Positions 6,976 to 14,895 are shown, counted from the stretch's first letter. The stretch: DNA of 40,032 nt from Deltaproteobacteria bacterium (GCA_025353585.1 JANXOM010000272.1:1-40032), one strand, 5' to 3'. The notes: a model not told the origin generated them from the sequence alone. Translations and numbers: made by a program.

Positions 6976-8016
6976 CTAACCGAGCTCGGCCCAGCGCCGC
7001 GCGATATCCGCCTCGAGGCGCGCCATGTCCACGCCCGCGCCGCGGGCGACGTCGAGCTCGGCGCGGAACGAGGTGCCCATCGGCGTCGGATCGTCGCTGC
7101 CGAGGATGCAGTGGACGTGTGCCTGTTGCAGCGCGCGCAGCGGGGTCGCGCCGCCGTGCGCCTGCTCGAGCGCCCGCAGCGCGGTCGGGATGAGCAGGCG
7201 GTTGCTCGTCGGGCAGACCTCGAGCGTGACCCCCTCCCGGGCGAGCCGCTCGAGCGTGGCCGGGCTCTGCAGCGCGTGCACGCCATGGCCGATGCCGCGC
7301 GGCTGCAGCGCGAGGGTGCGGTCGACCGAGGCGTGCCCCGCGAACTCGCCCGCGTGGATCGTCAGGTCGGGCAGGTGGACCCGGAGGGCGTCGAGGATGC
7401 CGACGAGCCCCGGCGGCAGCGGCTCGGTGTCCGCGCCGGTCACGATGCCGAGGACGTCGAGGCCGACCAGCGCGCCCGCGTGCTCGACGACCATCGCCGC
7501 GAGCGCCCGGTAGTGTGGCTCGCTCTCGAACGTGCGCGACAGGCCGAGCCGCACGCGCATCGGCTTGCCCGTGAGGCGCTGCGCCTCGTCGCGCGCGTCG
7601 AGCGCCGCGCACAGCACCGGCCGCGCGACGTCCTCGGCGAACGCGACCGGCGGCACGTCGCGCCAGGCCCGGCCCTGGTTCTCGCACAGCGTGCGCGCCA
7701 TCGAGAACAGCGAGAGCCGCATCTCGAAGCCGTCGGTGTCCTCGGCGGCCTCGCGGAACGCGGCGAGCGCCAGCGCGCGGATCGCGGGGACGCTGACGTA
7801 CGCGGCGCGCGCGCTGACGATGCAGCGGTAGAACACGGTCGCGTCGTTGCACGGCGCCTGCATCGTGAGCTCCGCGGCGAGCGCGCCGGCGGCGCGGAAG
7901 GTGCCGTGGGCCGCGTCGTAGAACAGCGGGTGGCGGATGTCGAACGTGCGCGCGACCTCCAGCAGGGCGCGCGGGCTGTGCGAGCCCTCGAGGTGCCGGT
8001 GCAGGTCGAACCACAT
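6976..8016 (-). CDS. add: Adenosine deaminase family protein
   Basis: A 346-residue metallohydrolase of the adenosine/adenine deaminase family. Zinc ligands are visible at 'DLHRHLEGS' (His6, His8), 'IHAGE' (His221, catalytic Glu224), 'GHGV' (His244 region) and 'GSDDP' (Asp308/309). The length is right and there is no signal peptide, so it is cytoplasmic. It converts an aminopurine nucleoside or base to its deaminated form. Whether it prefers adenosine, adenine or another amine cannot be told. It diverges from the FrnE gene with an 83-bp gap that contains a small GAAAC-n5-GTTTC repeat (8039-8053). Confidence 0.85.
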   Translation of the reverse strand: MWFDLHRHLEGSHSPRALLEVARTFDIRHPLFYDAAHGTFRAAGALAAELTMQAPCNDATVFYRCIVSARAAYVSVPAIRALALAAFREAAEDTDGFEMRLSLFSMARTLCENQGRAWRDVPPVAFAEDVARPVLCAALDARDEAQRLTGKPMRVRLGLSRTFESEPHYRALAAMVVEHAGALVGLDVLGIVTGADTEPLPPGLVGILDALRVHLPDLTIHAGEFAGHASVDRTLALQPRGIGHGVHALQSPATLERLAREGVTLEVCPTSNRLLIPTALRALEQAHGGATPLRALQQAHVHCILGSDDPTPMGTSFRAELDVARGAGVDMARLEADIARRWAELG

Positions 8017-8099
8017 GCCAGCCCTGTTACCACGGCGTGAAACGTAGTGTTTCGTCCGTCGGCGCTGGCGGCGGCGCGGGGCGTGGCTATGGTCCCCGG

Positions 8100-8810
8100 A
8101 TGGCGCAGCTTCGCATCGACGTCTGGTCCGATATCGCGTGTCCCTGGTGTTACATCGGCAAGCGGCACCTCGAGCAGGCGCTCGCGGAGTTCCCGCACAA
8201 GGCCGAGGTCGAGATCGTGTGGCGCGCGTTCGAGCTCGATCCGTCGGCGCCGCGCGTGCGCGACACGACGACAGAGCACTACGCCGATCGCCTCGCGACC
8301 AAGTACGGGATGTCGCGCGCCCAGGCGCAGGCGAAGCTCGACCAGATGACGGCGACGGCCGCGGCCGACGGCCTCGACTTCCGCTTCGATCGCGTGACGC
8401 CGGGCAACACGTTCGACGCGCACCGGCTCCTCCACCTCGCGCACGAGCGCGGCGTGCAGGACGCGCTGAAGGAGCGGCTGCTCCTCGCGTACATGACCGA
8501 GGGCCAGGCCATCGGTGATCCGGCCGTGCTGGCGAGCCTCGCGCGCGAGGCCGGTCTCGACGAGGCCGAGGCCCGCGAGCTCCTCGCCGGCGACCGTTAC
8601 GCGGCCGAGGTGCGCCAGGACGAGCGCCTCGCGCGCGAGCTCGGGATCAGCGGCGTGCCGTTCTTCGTGCTGTCCGGCCGCCTCGGGGTGTCGGGCGCGC
8701 AGCCGGCCGCCGTGCTGCGCTCGGCGCTCGACAAGGCGTGGGCCGATCTCCCCGCGGCGCCCGCGACGTTCGCCGAGGGCGCCGTGTGCGGCCCCGACGG
8801 TTGCGCGTAG
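8100..8810 (+). CDS. DsbA-family oxidoreductase, FrnE type
   Basis: A 236-residue cytoplasmic thioredoxin-fold protein starting at ATG 8100. 'IDVWSDIACPWCYIGKRHLE' contains the CPWC redox site (Cys14, Cys17). The helical insertion spans about 50-165, and the cis-Pro loop is 'SGVPFFVLSG'. FrnE-type members act as 2-hydroxychromene-2-carboxylate isomerase relatives or disulfide isomerases under oxidative stress. The C-terminus has a second short Cys pair ('AVCGPDGCA'). An upstream frame extension to 8037 is rejected because it enters the divergent promoter. Confidence 0.87.
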   Translation: MAQLRIDVWSDIACPWCYIGKRHLEQALAEFPHKAEVEIVWRAFELDPSAPRVRDTTTEHYADRLATKYGMSRAQAQAKLDQMTATAAADGLDFRFDRVTPGNTFDAHRLLHLAHERGVQDALKERLLLAYMTEGQAIGDPAVLASLAREAGLDEAEARELLAGDRYAAEVRQDERLARELGISGVPFFVLSGRLGVSGAQPAAVLRSALDKAWADLPAAPATFAEGAVCGPDGCA

Positions 8811-8967
8811 CCATGTGAGCCTGGAGAGGTCGGTGAGGGCGACGTGCTGGTGGAGCGGTCGGTAGGAAGGAGCTCGCCCGCGCGCCGGCTTGGCCGTGCT
8901 CCTTTGCGCGCTTCTCGAACACGGTGTTCGCGCTGATCGCGAGGCTGCCGCTCGGCGACGGCGAGCA

Positions 8968-9043
8968 TTGCATCGCAGCGAGCTCCCGGCCAACTAGCCG
9001 AAATTTCGGCCAGTTTCGATAAGCTGAAAATGTTGCATTGCAC
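8968..9043. promoter_or_regulatory. Putative control region of the phaZ-bdh operon
   Basis: Three dyad-like sites lie ahead of the depolymerase gene: TTGC-ATC-GCAG (8968-8978), the perfect 14-bp palindrome GCCGAAATTTCGGC (8997-9010), and TTGC-ATT-GCAC (9033-9043). The two TTGC-n3-GCA sites resemble the CTGC-n3-GCAG site reported for the PHA-responsive repressor PhaR of Paracoccus. The local A/T content is unusually high for this genome. The remaining 8811-8967 shows no recognisable gene. Assignment to PhaR is inference. Confidence 0.4.
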
Positions 9044-9082
9044 AATTTAGCGGCGCGACGCATCCTCTCGTTCGCCACCGCC

Positions 9083-10333
9083 ATGTTGTATTCGCTCCAC
9101 GAGCTCCAGCGCACTCTCCTCCGTCCGCTCGCTGAGACGGCCGCGGCCACCGCCGCGTGGCTGCAGCGCCAGGAGCTGCTGCCGGCCCGCCTCGCGCGCG
9201 CCAACCTCGCCTTGTTGCACCGCATGATCAAGCCGTACGGCAAGCCGGCGTTCGCGCTCGGCAGCGTCACGGCGCAGGGCCAAGAGGTCGCGGTCACCGA
9301 GGAGCTCGTCGTCGCCACGTCCTTCTGCCGGCTCGTGCGCTTCGTTCGCACGTCGGCGGACGCCGCCACGCAGGCCGCGCTCGCGGCGGCCCCGCGCGTG
9401 CTCGTGTGCGCGCCGCTCTCCGGCCACCACCCGACGCTGGTACGCGACACGGTCGCGGCGCTGCTCCAGGATCACGACGTCTACATCACGGACTGGATCG
9501 ACGCGCGCGAGGTCCCCGTCGACCGCGGGGTGTTCCACCTGGACGACTATGTCGCGCTGATCCAGCGCTTCCTGCGGACGCTCGGGCCAACGTCGCTGCA
9601 CGTGGTCTCGGTCTGCCAGCCGACGGTGCCGGTGCTCGCCGCGGTCGCGCTGATGGCCGCTGCGGGCGAGCCCACGCCGCGCTCGCTGACGCTGATGGGG
9701 GGCCCGCTAGATGCCCGGAAGAGCCCGACCGTCGTCAACAAGCTCGCGACCGACCATCCGATCGGCTGGTTCGAGTCCAACATGATTCACCGCGTGCCGG
9801 GCAACCACGCCGGTCGCGGGCGCGCGGTCTATCCGGGCTTCCTGCAGCTGACCGCGTTCGTGATGATGAACCCCACGCGGCACGCCGAGTCATACCAGGC
9901 GTACTGGTTCGACCAGCTGCGCGGCGCGACGGGGGCGCCCGCCGTGCGCGCGCACGAGAAGTTTTACGACGAGTACAACGCGGTGCTCGACATGGATGCG
10001 GCGTACTACCTCGACACGGTCCGCATCGTGTTCCAGGAGTTCGCGCTCGCGCGCGGGGCGTGGGACGTCGGCGGGCAGCGCGTCGATCCGGCGGTCATCA
10101 CGCAGACCGCGCTGTTCACAGTCGAGGGCGCGCAGGACGACATCTCCGGGCCTGGCCAGACAGAGGCGGCGCACGCGATGTGCGCGAACGTGCCGGAGGG
10201 GATGCGGCGGCGACTCGTGGTGGAGGGCTGCGGACACTACGGGCTGTTCTCCGGCTCGAAGTGGCGCGAGCACATCTACCCGGAGCTGCGGGCGTTTATT
10301 GCAGCGCAGCAAACGAGCGAGGGTGGCTCGTGA
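9083..10333 (+). CDS. phaZ: Intracellular polyhydroxybutyrate depolymerase
   Basis: A 416-residue protein matching the intracellular PhaZ family, which degrades native PHB granules. The nucleophile is a Cys in 'VVSVCQPTVPVLAA' (Cys178), the lipase-box variant specific to this family. Other family blocks are 'PLSGHHPTLVRDTV', 'VYITDWIDAR', 'MNPTRHAESYQAYWFDQL' and the terminal 'GCGHYGLFSGSKWR' with the catalytic His. There is no signal peptide, as expected for granule-bound cytosolic enzymes. The start at ATG 9083 fits the typical N-terminus 'MLYSLHELQR'; an upstream ATG at 9038 is in frame but overlaps the probable control sites. The stop overlaps the dehydrogenase start. Confidence 0.93.
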   Translation: MLYSLHELQRTLLRPLAETAAATAAWLQRQELLPARLARANLALLHRMIKPYGKPAFALGSVTAQGQEVAVTEELVVATSFCRLVRFVRTSADAATQAALAAAPRVLVCAPLSGHHPTLVRDTVAALLQDHDVYITDWIDAREVPVDRGVFHLDDYVALIQRFLRTLGPTSLHVVSVCQPTVPVLAAVALMAAAGEPTPRSLTLMGGPLDARKSPTVVNKLATDHPIGWFESNMIHRVPGNHAGRGRAVYPGFLQLTAFVMMNPTRHAESYQAYWFDQLRGATGAPAVRAHEKFYDEYNAVLDMDAAYYLDTVRIVFQEFALARGAWDVGGQRVDPAVITQTALFTVEGAQDDISGPGQTEAAHAMCANVPEGMRRRLVVEGCGHYGLFSGSKWREHIYPELRAFIAAQQTSEGGS

Positions 10334-11118
10334 GCGCTCCGCTGGCCGGCAAGACCGCGCTCGTCACCGGCTCGACCAGCGGCATCGGGCTCGCGATCGC
10401 GACGGCCCTGGGGGAACAGGGCGCGGCGGTGATCCTGAACGGGTTTGGCGAGCCCGCGCAGATCGAGGCCGCGCGCGCGCAGGTCGGGCGCAGCGGCGGA
10501 CGGGTCGCGTACCATGCGGCGGACCTGACCCGGGCGGCCGACGTCGCAGCGTTGATGAAGTACGCCGAGCTCGAGCTCGGCGGCGTCGACGTGCTCGTCA
10601 ACAACGCGGGAATTCAGCACGTCGCGGCGGTCGAGGACTTTCCGGCGGAGCGCTGGGACACGATCCTCGCCGTGAACCTGACGGCGGCGTTCCACACGAC
10701 GCGGCTCGCGCTGCCGGCGATGCGCGCGCGCAACTGGGGCCGGATCGTCAACATCGCGTCGGTGCATGGGCTCGTGGCGTCGACGGGCAAGGCCGCGTAC
10801 GTCGCGGCGAAGCACGGGCTCCTCGGGCTGACCAAGGTCACGGCGCTGGAGACGGCGCGGACGGGCGTCACGTGCAACGCGCTCTGCCCGGGCTGGGTGC
10901 TCACGCCGCTGGTGCAGCGGCAGGTCGACGAGCGGGCAGTGCGCGATGGCATCGGCGAGGCCGAGGCCCGCGCTGCGCTCGTGCGCGAAAAACAGCCGTC
11001 GGCGGACTTCGTGACGCCGGAGCAGCTCGCGGCGACGGCGCTGTTCTTGTGTAGCGAGGCGGCGAGTCAAGTGCGCGGCGCGGCGTGGACGATCGACGGC
11101 GGCTGGGTCGCGCAGTAG
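10330..11118 (+). CDS. bdhA: 3-hydroxybutyrate dehydrogenase (SDR)
   Basis: A 262-residue short-chain dehydrogenase starting at GTG 10330 in a GTGA overlap with phaZ. It has the nucleotide-binding 'TGSTSGIG' (about 14-21), 'NNAGIQH' (91-97), and the catalytic Ser144, Tyr157 and Lys161 ('YVAAKHG'). Motifs 'CPGWVLTPLV', 'KQPSADFVTPEQL' and the C-terminal 'TIDGGWVAQ' are typical of D-3-hydroxybutyrate dehydrogenases. It would oxidise the monomer released by PhaZ to acetoacetate with NAD. The two genes form a PHB mobilisation unit. Confidence 0.92.
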   Translation: MSAPLAGKTALVTGSTSGIGLAIATALGEQGAAVILNGFGEPAQIEAARAQVGRSGGRVAYHAADLTRAADVAALMKYAELELGGVDVLVNNAGIQHVAAVEDFPAERWDTILAVNLTAAFHTTRLALPAMRARNWGRIVNIASVHGLVASTGKAAYVAAKHGLLGLTKVTALETARTGVTCNALCPGWVLTPLVQRQVDERAVRDGIGEAEARAALVREKQPSADFVTPEQLAATALFLCSEAASQVRGAAWTIDGGWVAQ

Positions 11119-11228
11119 CACCCGGTCGACAGCGTTACCGACGACAACGACCTGAAGCGAAACGCGAACGCCTAGGCGAAGTTGGTTGGCGAGCTCGGCG
11201 TCGGCGCCGGCCTCGGCGTCGACCCTGG

Positions 11229-12776
11229 CTAGAAGCGCCGCTTCGGGCGCCGCGGTCCGCCGGGCTTGGCCGGGGCGCCGCCGCCGGCACCAGCAGATCC
11301 CGCCGGACGCGACGACCACGCCGGCCCGCGCGCGTTCGGGTCGTACCGCGGCCCCGGGACGTACGGCGGAGGCTTCGGCGCGCGGGGCGGCGGCGGCGGC
11401 GCGCGCTCGGACGGCGGGGTCACGGCCCAGTCGGACTTCGGCGGCGGCAGCGGCGCCGCCGGTGGACGCGGTCGATCCTGCGCCGGCGGACGGGGTCGAT
11501 CCTGCGGCGGCGGACGACCTTGCTGCGGCCCGCGGCCCGGCGGCGTCAGCGGACGCCCCTGCTGCGGCCCACGGCTCTGCTGCGAGGGCTGACCTCGCGG
11601 CGGTCCCGACCACGGTCCCGACCACGGTCCCGGCGGCGGCCCACCCCACGTCCCCTGCGGCGGCGGGGGCCCCCGCCAGGGTCCCTGCTGCGACGTCCGG
11701 CCCGGCGGAGGCTCCCCATGGCCCGGCGGCGGCGGAGGCCCACCATGGCCCGGCGGCGGCGGGTGCCCACCGTGGTTGTGCGGCGGCGGCGGGTGCCCAC
11801 CGTGGTTGTGCGGCGGCGGCGGCGGGTGCCCATCACGGCCGTGCAGCGGCGGCGGCGGCAGCGGCCCACCACGGCCCTGCGGCGGCGGCCCCGGCCACGG
11901 CCCCCGTTGCTGCGGCCCGGGGCCACGGCCTTGCTGCGGCTGGGCCGAGCCCTGCGACCGGCCGAAATCCCGTCCCGCCTCTGGCCCCGGCCGTGGCCCG
12001 CGCCGATCGGGCCCGCGCGTCTGCCGCGGCGGCGGGGGCGGCGGCGGCACGAACTGCGGCGTCAGCTCCCGGCTCGTGTACGCCCGCCAGATCGCGCGCC
12101 CGTCCGCCGTGTGGGGGGCGAGCGCCGGGTCGAACCCGGCGAGGAACCGCACCACGTTGTCGAAGTCGCGCTGGAAGAAGAACTCGGCACGCGTGCTGTG
12201 CGCGGCCGACACCACCTGCGGGAAGTCGATGATCGTCGGGCCGGCGGCGCCCGCGAGGATGTTGTACGGCGACAGATCGCCGTGGATCAGGTCGCAGCAC
12301 AGCATCGCGATGATCTGCGCGCAGAGATCCGCGTAGATGCCGAGCGCCGCGTCGCGCTCGATCGCCACGTCGATCAGCCGCTGGGCCGGCCGCCCCTCCG
12401 CGTCGGCCACCACGTCCATGAGCAAGACGCCCTCGTAGAACAGGATCGGCGTCGGCACGCGCACGCCGCCCGCGTTCGCCAGCTTGAACAGCGCGTCGGC
12501 CTCGGCCGACTTCCAGGCCTGCTCGGCCGCGTCGCGCCCGAACTTGCTCCCGCTCTCCATCGCCCGCTGGGAGCGGCTGTTGCGGACCTTGCGGCCCTCC
12601 TTGTAGTCCGCGTTGTTCTTGAAGCTACGCGTCGCCCGGTCCTTGTAGACCTTGGCCGCGATGACGGCCTCGCCCCGCCGCACGAGCGAGATATCGGCCT
12701 CCTTGCCGCTCTTGAGGCGGCCGAGGACCTCGTCGATGACGCCATCGGCGATGAGGACATCGAGGGGTCCGCTCAC
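11229..12776 (-). CDS. RIO-type atypical kinase with long Pro/Arg-Gly-rich tail
   Basis: A 515-residue protein. Residues about 1-235 form a RIO1-like kinase: nucleotide-binding 'EAVIAAKVYKD' (Lys42), the RIO insertion 'TRSFKNNADYKEGRKVRNSR', catalytic loop 'LIHGDLSPYNIL' (Asp167, Asn172) and metal-binding 'IIDFPQ' (Asp184). From residue 240 on the sequence is Pro-, Gly-, Arg- and Gln-rich and surely disordered. It has about ten Arg-Gly pairs, tandem HNHGGHPPPP units (323-342) and a basic end 'RRPKRRF'. RIO kinases act in ribosome maturation in archaea and eukaryotes; bacterial roles are little known. It is divergent from a PRMT gene, and the tail resembles PRMT substrates. Such a tail is not part of ordinary RIO proteins. 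Confidence 0.87.
   Translation of the reverse strand: MSGPLDVLIADGVIDEVLGRLKSGKEADISLVRRGEAVIAAKVYKDRATRSFKNNADYKEGRKVRNSRSQRAMESGSKFGRDAAEQAWKSAEADALFKLANAGGVRVPTPILFYEGVLLMDVVADAEGRPAQRLIDVAIERDAALGIYADLCAQIIAMLCCDLIHGDLSPYNILAGAAGPTIIDFPQVVSAAHSTRAEFFFQRDFDNVVRFLAGFDPALAPHTADGRAIWRAYTSRELTPQFVPPPPPPPRQTRGPDRRGPRPGPEAGRDFGRSQGSAQPQQGRGPGPQQRGPWPGPPPQGRGGPLPPPPLHGRDGHPPPPPHNHGGHPPPPHNHGGHPPPPGHGGPPPPPGHGEPPPGRTSQQGPWRGPPPPQGTWGGPPPGPWSGPWSGPPRGQPSQQSRGPQQGRPLTPPGRGPQQGRPPPQDRPRPPAQDRPRPPAAPLPPPKSDWAVTPPSERAPPPPPRAPKPPPYVPGPRYDPNARGPAWSSRPAGSAGAGGGAPAKPGGPRRPKRRF
11761..11820. repeat. 30-bp tandem duplication in the RIO kinase tail
   Basis: Two consecutive, essentially identical 30-bp units encode (on the minus strand) the peptide unit HNHGGHPPPP twice; flanking units are degenerate (GHGGPPPP, GRDGHPPP). 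This is a recent in-frame duplication in a low-complexity coding tail, not a CRISPR or intergenic array. Confidence 0.8.
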
Positions 12777-12782
12777 GAAACC

Positions 12783-12828
12783 GGCACCCTAGCATCCCGC
12801 TCGTGACCCGGGATGCTATGGAGGTGCC
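12783..12828. promoter_or_regulatory. Inverted repeat in the RIO kinase / PRMT divergent promoter
   Basis: In the 76-bp gap between the divergent starts, perfect 10-bp arms TAGCATCCCG (12790-12799) and CGGGATGCTA (12809-12818) are separated by 9 nt. They are flanked by a second pair of arms, GGCACC (12783-12788) and GGTGCC (12823-12828). It is well placed to be an operator serving both genes. GGAGG at 12844-12848 is the ribosome binding site of the PRMT gene. Confidence 0.55.
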
Positions 12829-12852
12829 GTCGTTGCTCGCATCGGAGGCAGT

Positions 12853-13812
12853 ATGGGTCAGTACAGTCAGCTCTCCGTCCATCGCTGGATGCTCCAGGAC
12901 CAGATCCGCAACGAGGCCTATCGGAAGGCGCTCGCGGCGCTGGTGAAGCCGGGCGACGTCGTACTCGACCTCGGCGCGGGCACCGGCATCCTCAGCATGT
13001 TCGCCGCCGCCGCTGGCGCGAAGAAGGTCTACGCCGTCGAGCGCACCGAGACCGCGCAGCTCGCGCGCCGCATCATCGAGGCGAACGGCTACGCGGACCG
13101 CATCGAGGTCCTCCAGAGCGACGTCGAGAACATCACCCTGCCCGAGAAGGTCGATGTCCTCGTGTCGGAGTGGATGGGCGGCTTCGGCGTGGACGAGAAC
13201 ATCCTCGCGCCCCTCGTGATGACGCGGGACCGGCACCTGAAGCCCGGCGGCACCATGATCCCGGGCCGCGTCACGGCGTACCTCGCGCCGGCCGAGATCC
13301 CCACCTTCGACGAGTCGATCGGCATGTGGCGGAGCAAGCCGCATGGCGTCGACCTCGGCATCATCGCGCGCTTGACCACGCAGGAGACGTTCCACACGCA
13401 GCAGCACCTCGAGGTCGCAGATCTCGTCGCCACGCCGCAGGTGATGTGGAGCCACGATCCGTACACGTGCTCGCTCGCCGAGGCGGACAGCTCGTTCCAG
13501 ACGAAGCAGACCTTCACGGCGACGCGCGCCGGCATGATCTCGGGCTTCGTGTCGTGGTTCACCGCGGAGATGGGCGACGGCAACGTGCTGACGAACGCCG
13601 TCGGCGCGCCGAACACGCACTGGGGCCGCACGTTGTTCCCGGTCGATCGCCCGATCGAGGTCGCCGCCGGCATGCCCGTGCACGTCGAGCTGCACTGCGA
13701 TCCCTCGACGGCGGGCACCTGTGAGTTTTACTGGGCCGTGCAGGTCGCGGATCGTCCGCTCGAAGAGCACGACTCCCGGCGCGCGCGTCACGACCGGCTC
13801 TCGCGGGTCTAA
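12853..13812 (+). CDS. PRMT-type protein arginine methyltransferase homologue
   Basis: A 319-residue class I methyltransferase with the complete set of type I PRMT signatures. These are the N-terminal helix 'HRWMLQDQIRNEAYRKAL', SAM-binding 'VLDLGAGTGILSMFAA' (37-52) and acidic post-I Glu63. The double-E loop 'SEWMGGFGVDEN' has Glu106 and Glu115, nine apart as in eukaryotic PRMTs. The THW loop 'NTHWGRTLFP' is at residues 254-263. The C-terminal beta-barrel is present, so the length matches a PRMT core. It would transfer methyl groups from SAM to protein arginines. PRMTs are rare in bacteria. The ribosome binding site is GGAGG, 4 nt before ATG. It is divergent from the RIO kinase gene and followed after 28 bp by a DUF1579 gene. 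Confidence 0.88.
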   Translation: MGQYSQLSVHRWMLQDQIRNEAYRKALAALVKPGDVVLDLGAGTGILSMFAAAAGAKKVYAVERTETAQLARRIIEANGYADRIEVLQSDVENITLPEKVDVLVSEWMGGFGVDENILAPLVMTRDRHLKPGGTMIPGRVTAYLAPAEIPTFDESIGMWRSKPHGVDLGIIARLTTQETFHTQQHLEVADLVATPQVMWSHDPYTCSLAEADSSFQTKQTFTATRAGMISGFVSWFTAEMGDGNVLTNAVGAPNTHWGRTLFPVDRPIEVAAGMPVHVELHCDPSTAGTCEFYWAVQVADRPLEEHDSRRARHDRLSRV

Positions 13813-13840
13813 TCCCCTAAACGTGCTAGGGTGCCCGCGA

Positions 13841-14278
13841 ATGTATCGCGGTGAACTTGCGAAGCTTGAAGGCGTGTGGACTGGAACCGAGCATGTGGAA
13901 GGCGAGGGTGGAGGGTACGACGCGACGGGACGCTGGGAGTTCCACACCGTCTTCGATGGGCGGTTCCTCCTCTGCGACTATATCCAGACGGCCCCTGACC
14001 ACCCGACCTCGGTCGGCCACGGCGTGTTCCGCAAAGACGACAAGGACGGCGCGCTGGCGGTCTCGTGGTTTCGCGACCCGGGCCCGACCGCGACGCAGCA
14101 GGCGGTCGGCGTCGCCGAGGGCGACAAGCTGACGTTCGTGGAGACGATCGGCGAAGTCTCGACGCGCACGACGTACTCGGTCGCGCTGAATCGGCTCACG
14201 GTGATCACCGAGCGCCAGACCAAGGGCACCGAGTGGAAGAACGTGTTCGAGGGCTCGTACCGCCGGCCACGCGGCTGA
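13841..14278 (+). CDS. DUF1579-like protein
   Basis: A 145-residue soluble protein starting at ATG 13841. The pattern 'LAKLEGVWTGTEHVEG', 'GRWEFHTVFDGRFLLCDYIQ', 'GVFRKDDKDGALAVSWFRD' and the final 'EWKNVFEGSYRR' fits DUF1579, small beta-barrel proteins of unknown function (lipocalin-like in shape). It lies 28 bp after the PRMT gene on the same strand, so it may be co-transcribed with it. A GTG 10 bp upstream of the ATG is out of frame. Confidence 0.7.
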   Translation: MYRGELAKLEGVWTGTEHVEGEGGGYDATGRWEFHTVFDGRFLLCDYIQTAPDHPTSVGHGVFRKDDKDGALAVSWFRDPGPTATQQAVGVAEGDKLTFVETIGEVSTRTTYSVALNRLTVITERQTKGTEWKNVFEGSYRRPRG

Positions 14279-14283
14279 TACAG

Positions 14284-14296
14284 CCGCCAAGCCGCC
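14284..14296. repeat. CCGCCAAGCCGCC word, also at 19352-19364
   Basis: The 13-mer CCGCCAAGCCGCC occurs just after the DUF1579 stop, and again at 19352-19364 just after the PaaK-like gene, each time within a degenerate CGCCAAG series (the second continues GCAGACGCCAAG). Both copies sit immediately 3' of a gene. They look like copies of a short dispersed CGCCAAG-type intergenic repeat; the function is unknown. Confidence 0.4.
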
Positions 14297-14343
14297 AAGC
14301 GCGGACGTGGTGGCTCGACGGCCAATCTGCGCGAGCGCTGGCT

Positions 14344-14895
14344 CTACTCGGCGTCGTCTGCGTCGTCGTCGTCGTCCGCCGCGGTCTCTCCAGCGGCCTC
14401 GCGCGCCTTCAGCGCCTCGACGAGGTGGCGAAAGAGCGCTCGCCCGGCGCCCGGCGGCTTGCCCGTGTTGCGCTCGCGTTGGGCCTGGGCGATGAGCCCC
14501 GGCAGCACGTGATCCGGATCGCCGCCCGGGAACACCGCGACGCCCGCGAGCCCCTCGTCGAGGAGACGCGTGCGCCATTGCTCGGCCGCGTGCTGGCGGT
14601 CCGAATCGACGACTCCCGTCGCGCGCACGCTCGCGAGGCGCGCGGCGAGGTCATCGAGATCCACGCGGCGCAGGTCGCCGGCCAGCGTCCGCTCGGCGCG
14701 GCGGCGGGCGTTCATCGCCTTGACCGACCGCGCCTTGGCGATCAGCGCGTGCAGCTCTGGCTCGAGCTCGAGCTTCGCGAGCATCGACTCCGCCAGCTTC
14801 ATCAGCTCGCGGGACAGCCGGCCGGACCGGTCGCCCGCGATGCGCGTCTTGCGGCGCGCGAGCTGGCGCTCGCTCAAGTCATCGCGCGTGGGCAT
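14344..14895 (-). CDS. darP: Ribosome-associated protein DarP/YjgA
   Basis: A 183-residue protein of the DarP (formerly YjgA, DUF615) family, which helps assembly of the 50S ribosomal subunit. Supporting blocks are the basic N-terminus 'ERQLARRKTRIAGDRSGRLS', 'LMKLAESMLAKLELEPEL', and the helical 'RRRAERTLAGDLRRVDLDDL' and 'HVLPGLIAQAQRERN'. The C-terminus ends in an acidic run (DDDDDADDAE), as is common in these proteins. It diverges from an OsmC gene with only 23 bp between them. Confidence 0.8.
   Translation of the reverse strand: MPTRDDLSERQLARRKTRIAGDRSGRLSRELMKLAESMLAKLELEPELHALIAKARSVKAMNARRRAERTLAGDLRRVDLDDLAARLASVRATGVVDSDRQHAAEQWRTRLLDEGLAGVAVFPGGDPDHVLPGLIAQAQRERNTGKPPGAGRALFRHLVEALKAREAAGETAADDDDDADDAE

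Noticed and set aside
8811..8967. Minus-strand frames between FrnE and phaZ as a possible gene remnant
   Set aside because: Translations are low-complexity with no recognisable motif and no plausible start; left as intergenic.
11169..11178. CGCCTAGGCG palindrome between bdh and the RIO kinase gene
   Set aside because: Only 10 bp, no further stem or U-tract; chance occurrence is plausible.
11761..11820. Possible CRISPR-like repeats
   Set aside because: Two 30-bp units are adjacent without spacers and lie in frame within the RIO kinase tail.
12119..12142. A tRNA-like GGGTCGAACCC stretch
   Set aside because: It is inside the conserved RIO kinase coding region and lacks acceptor and anticodon stems; no tRNA found in the window.
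11085..12806. A 573-residue plus-strand open frame across the RIO kinase
   Set aside because: The minus-strand product has complete RIO kinase motifs; the plus frame is extremely Arg-rich, as expected opposite Pro/Gly-rich coding sequence.
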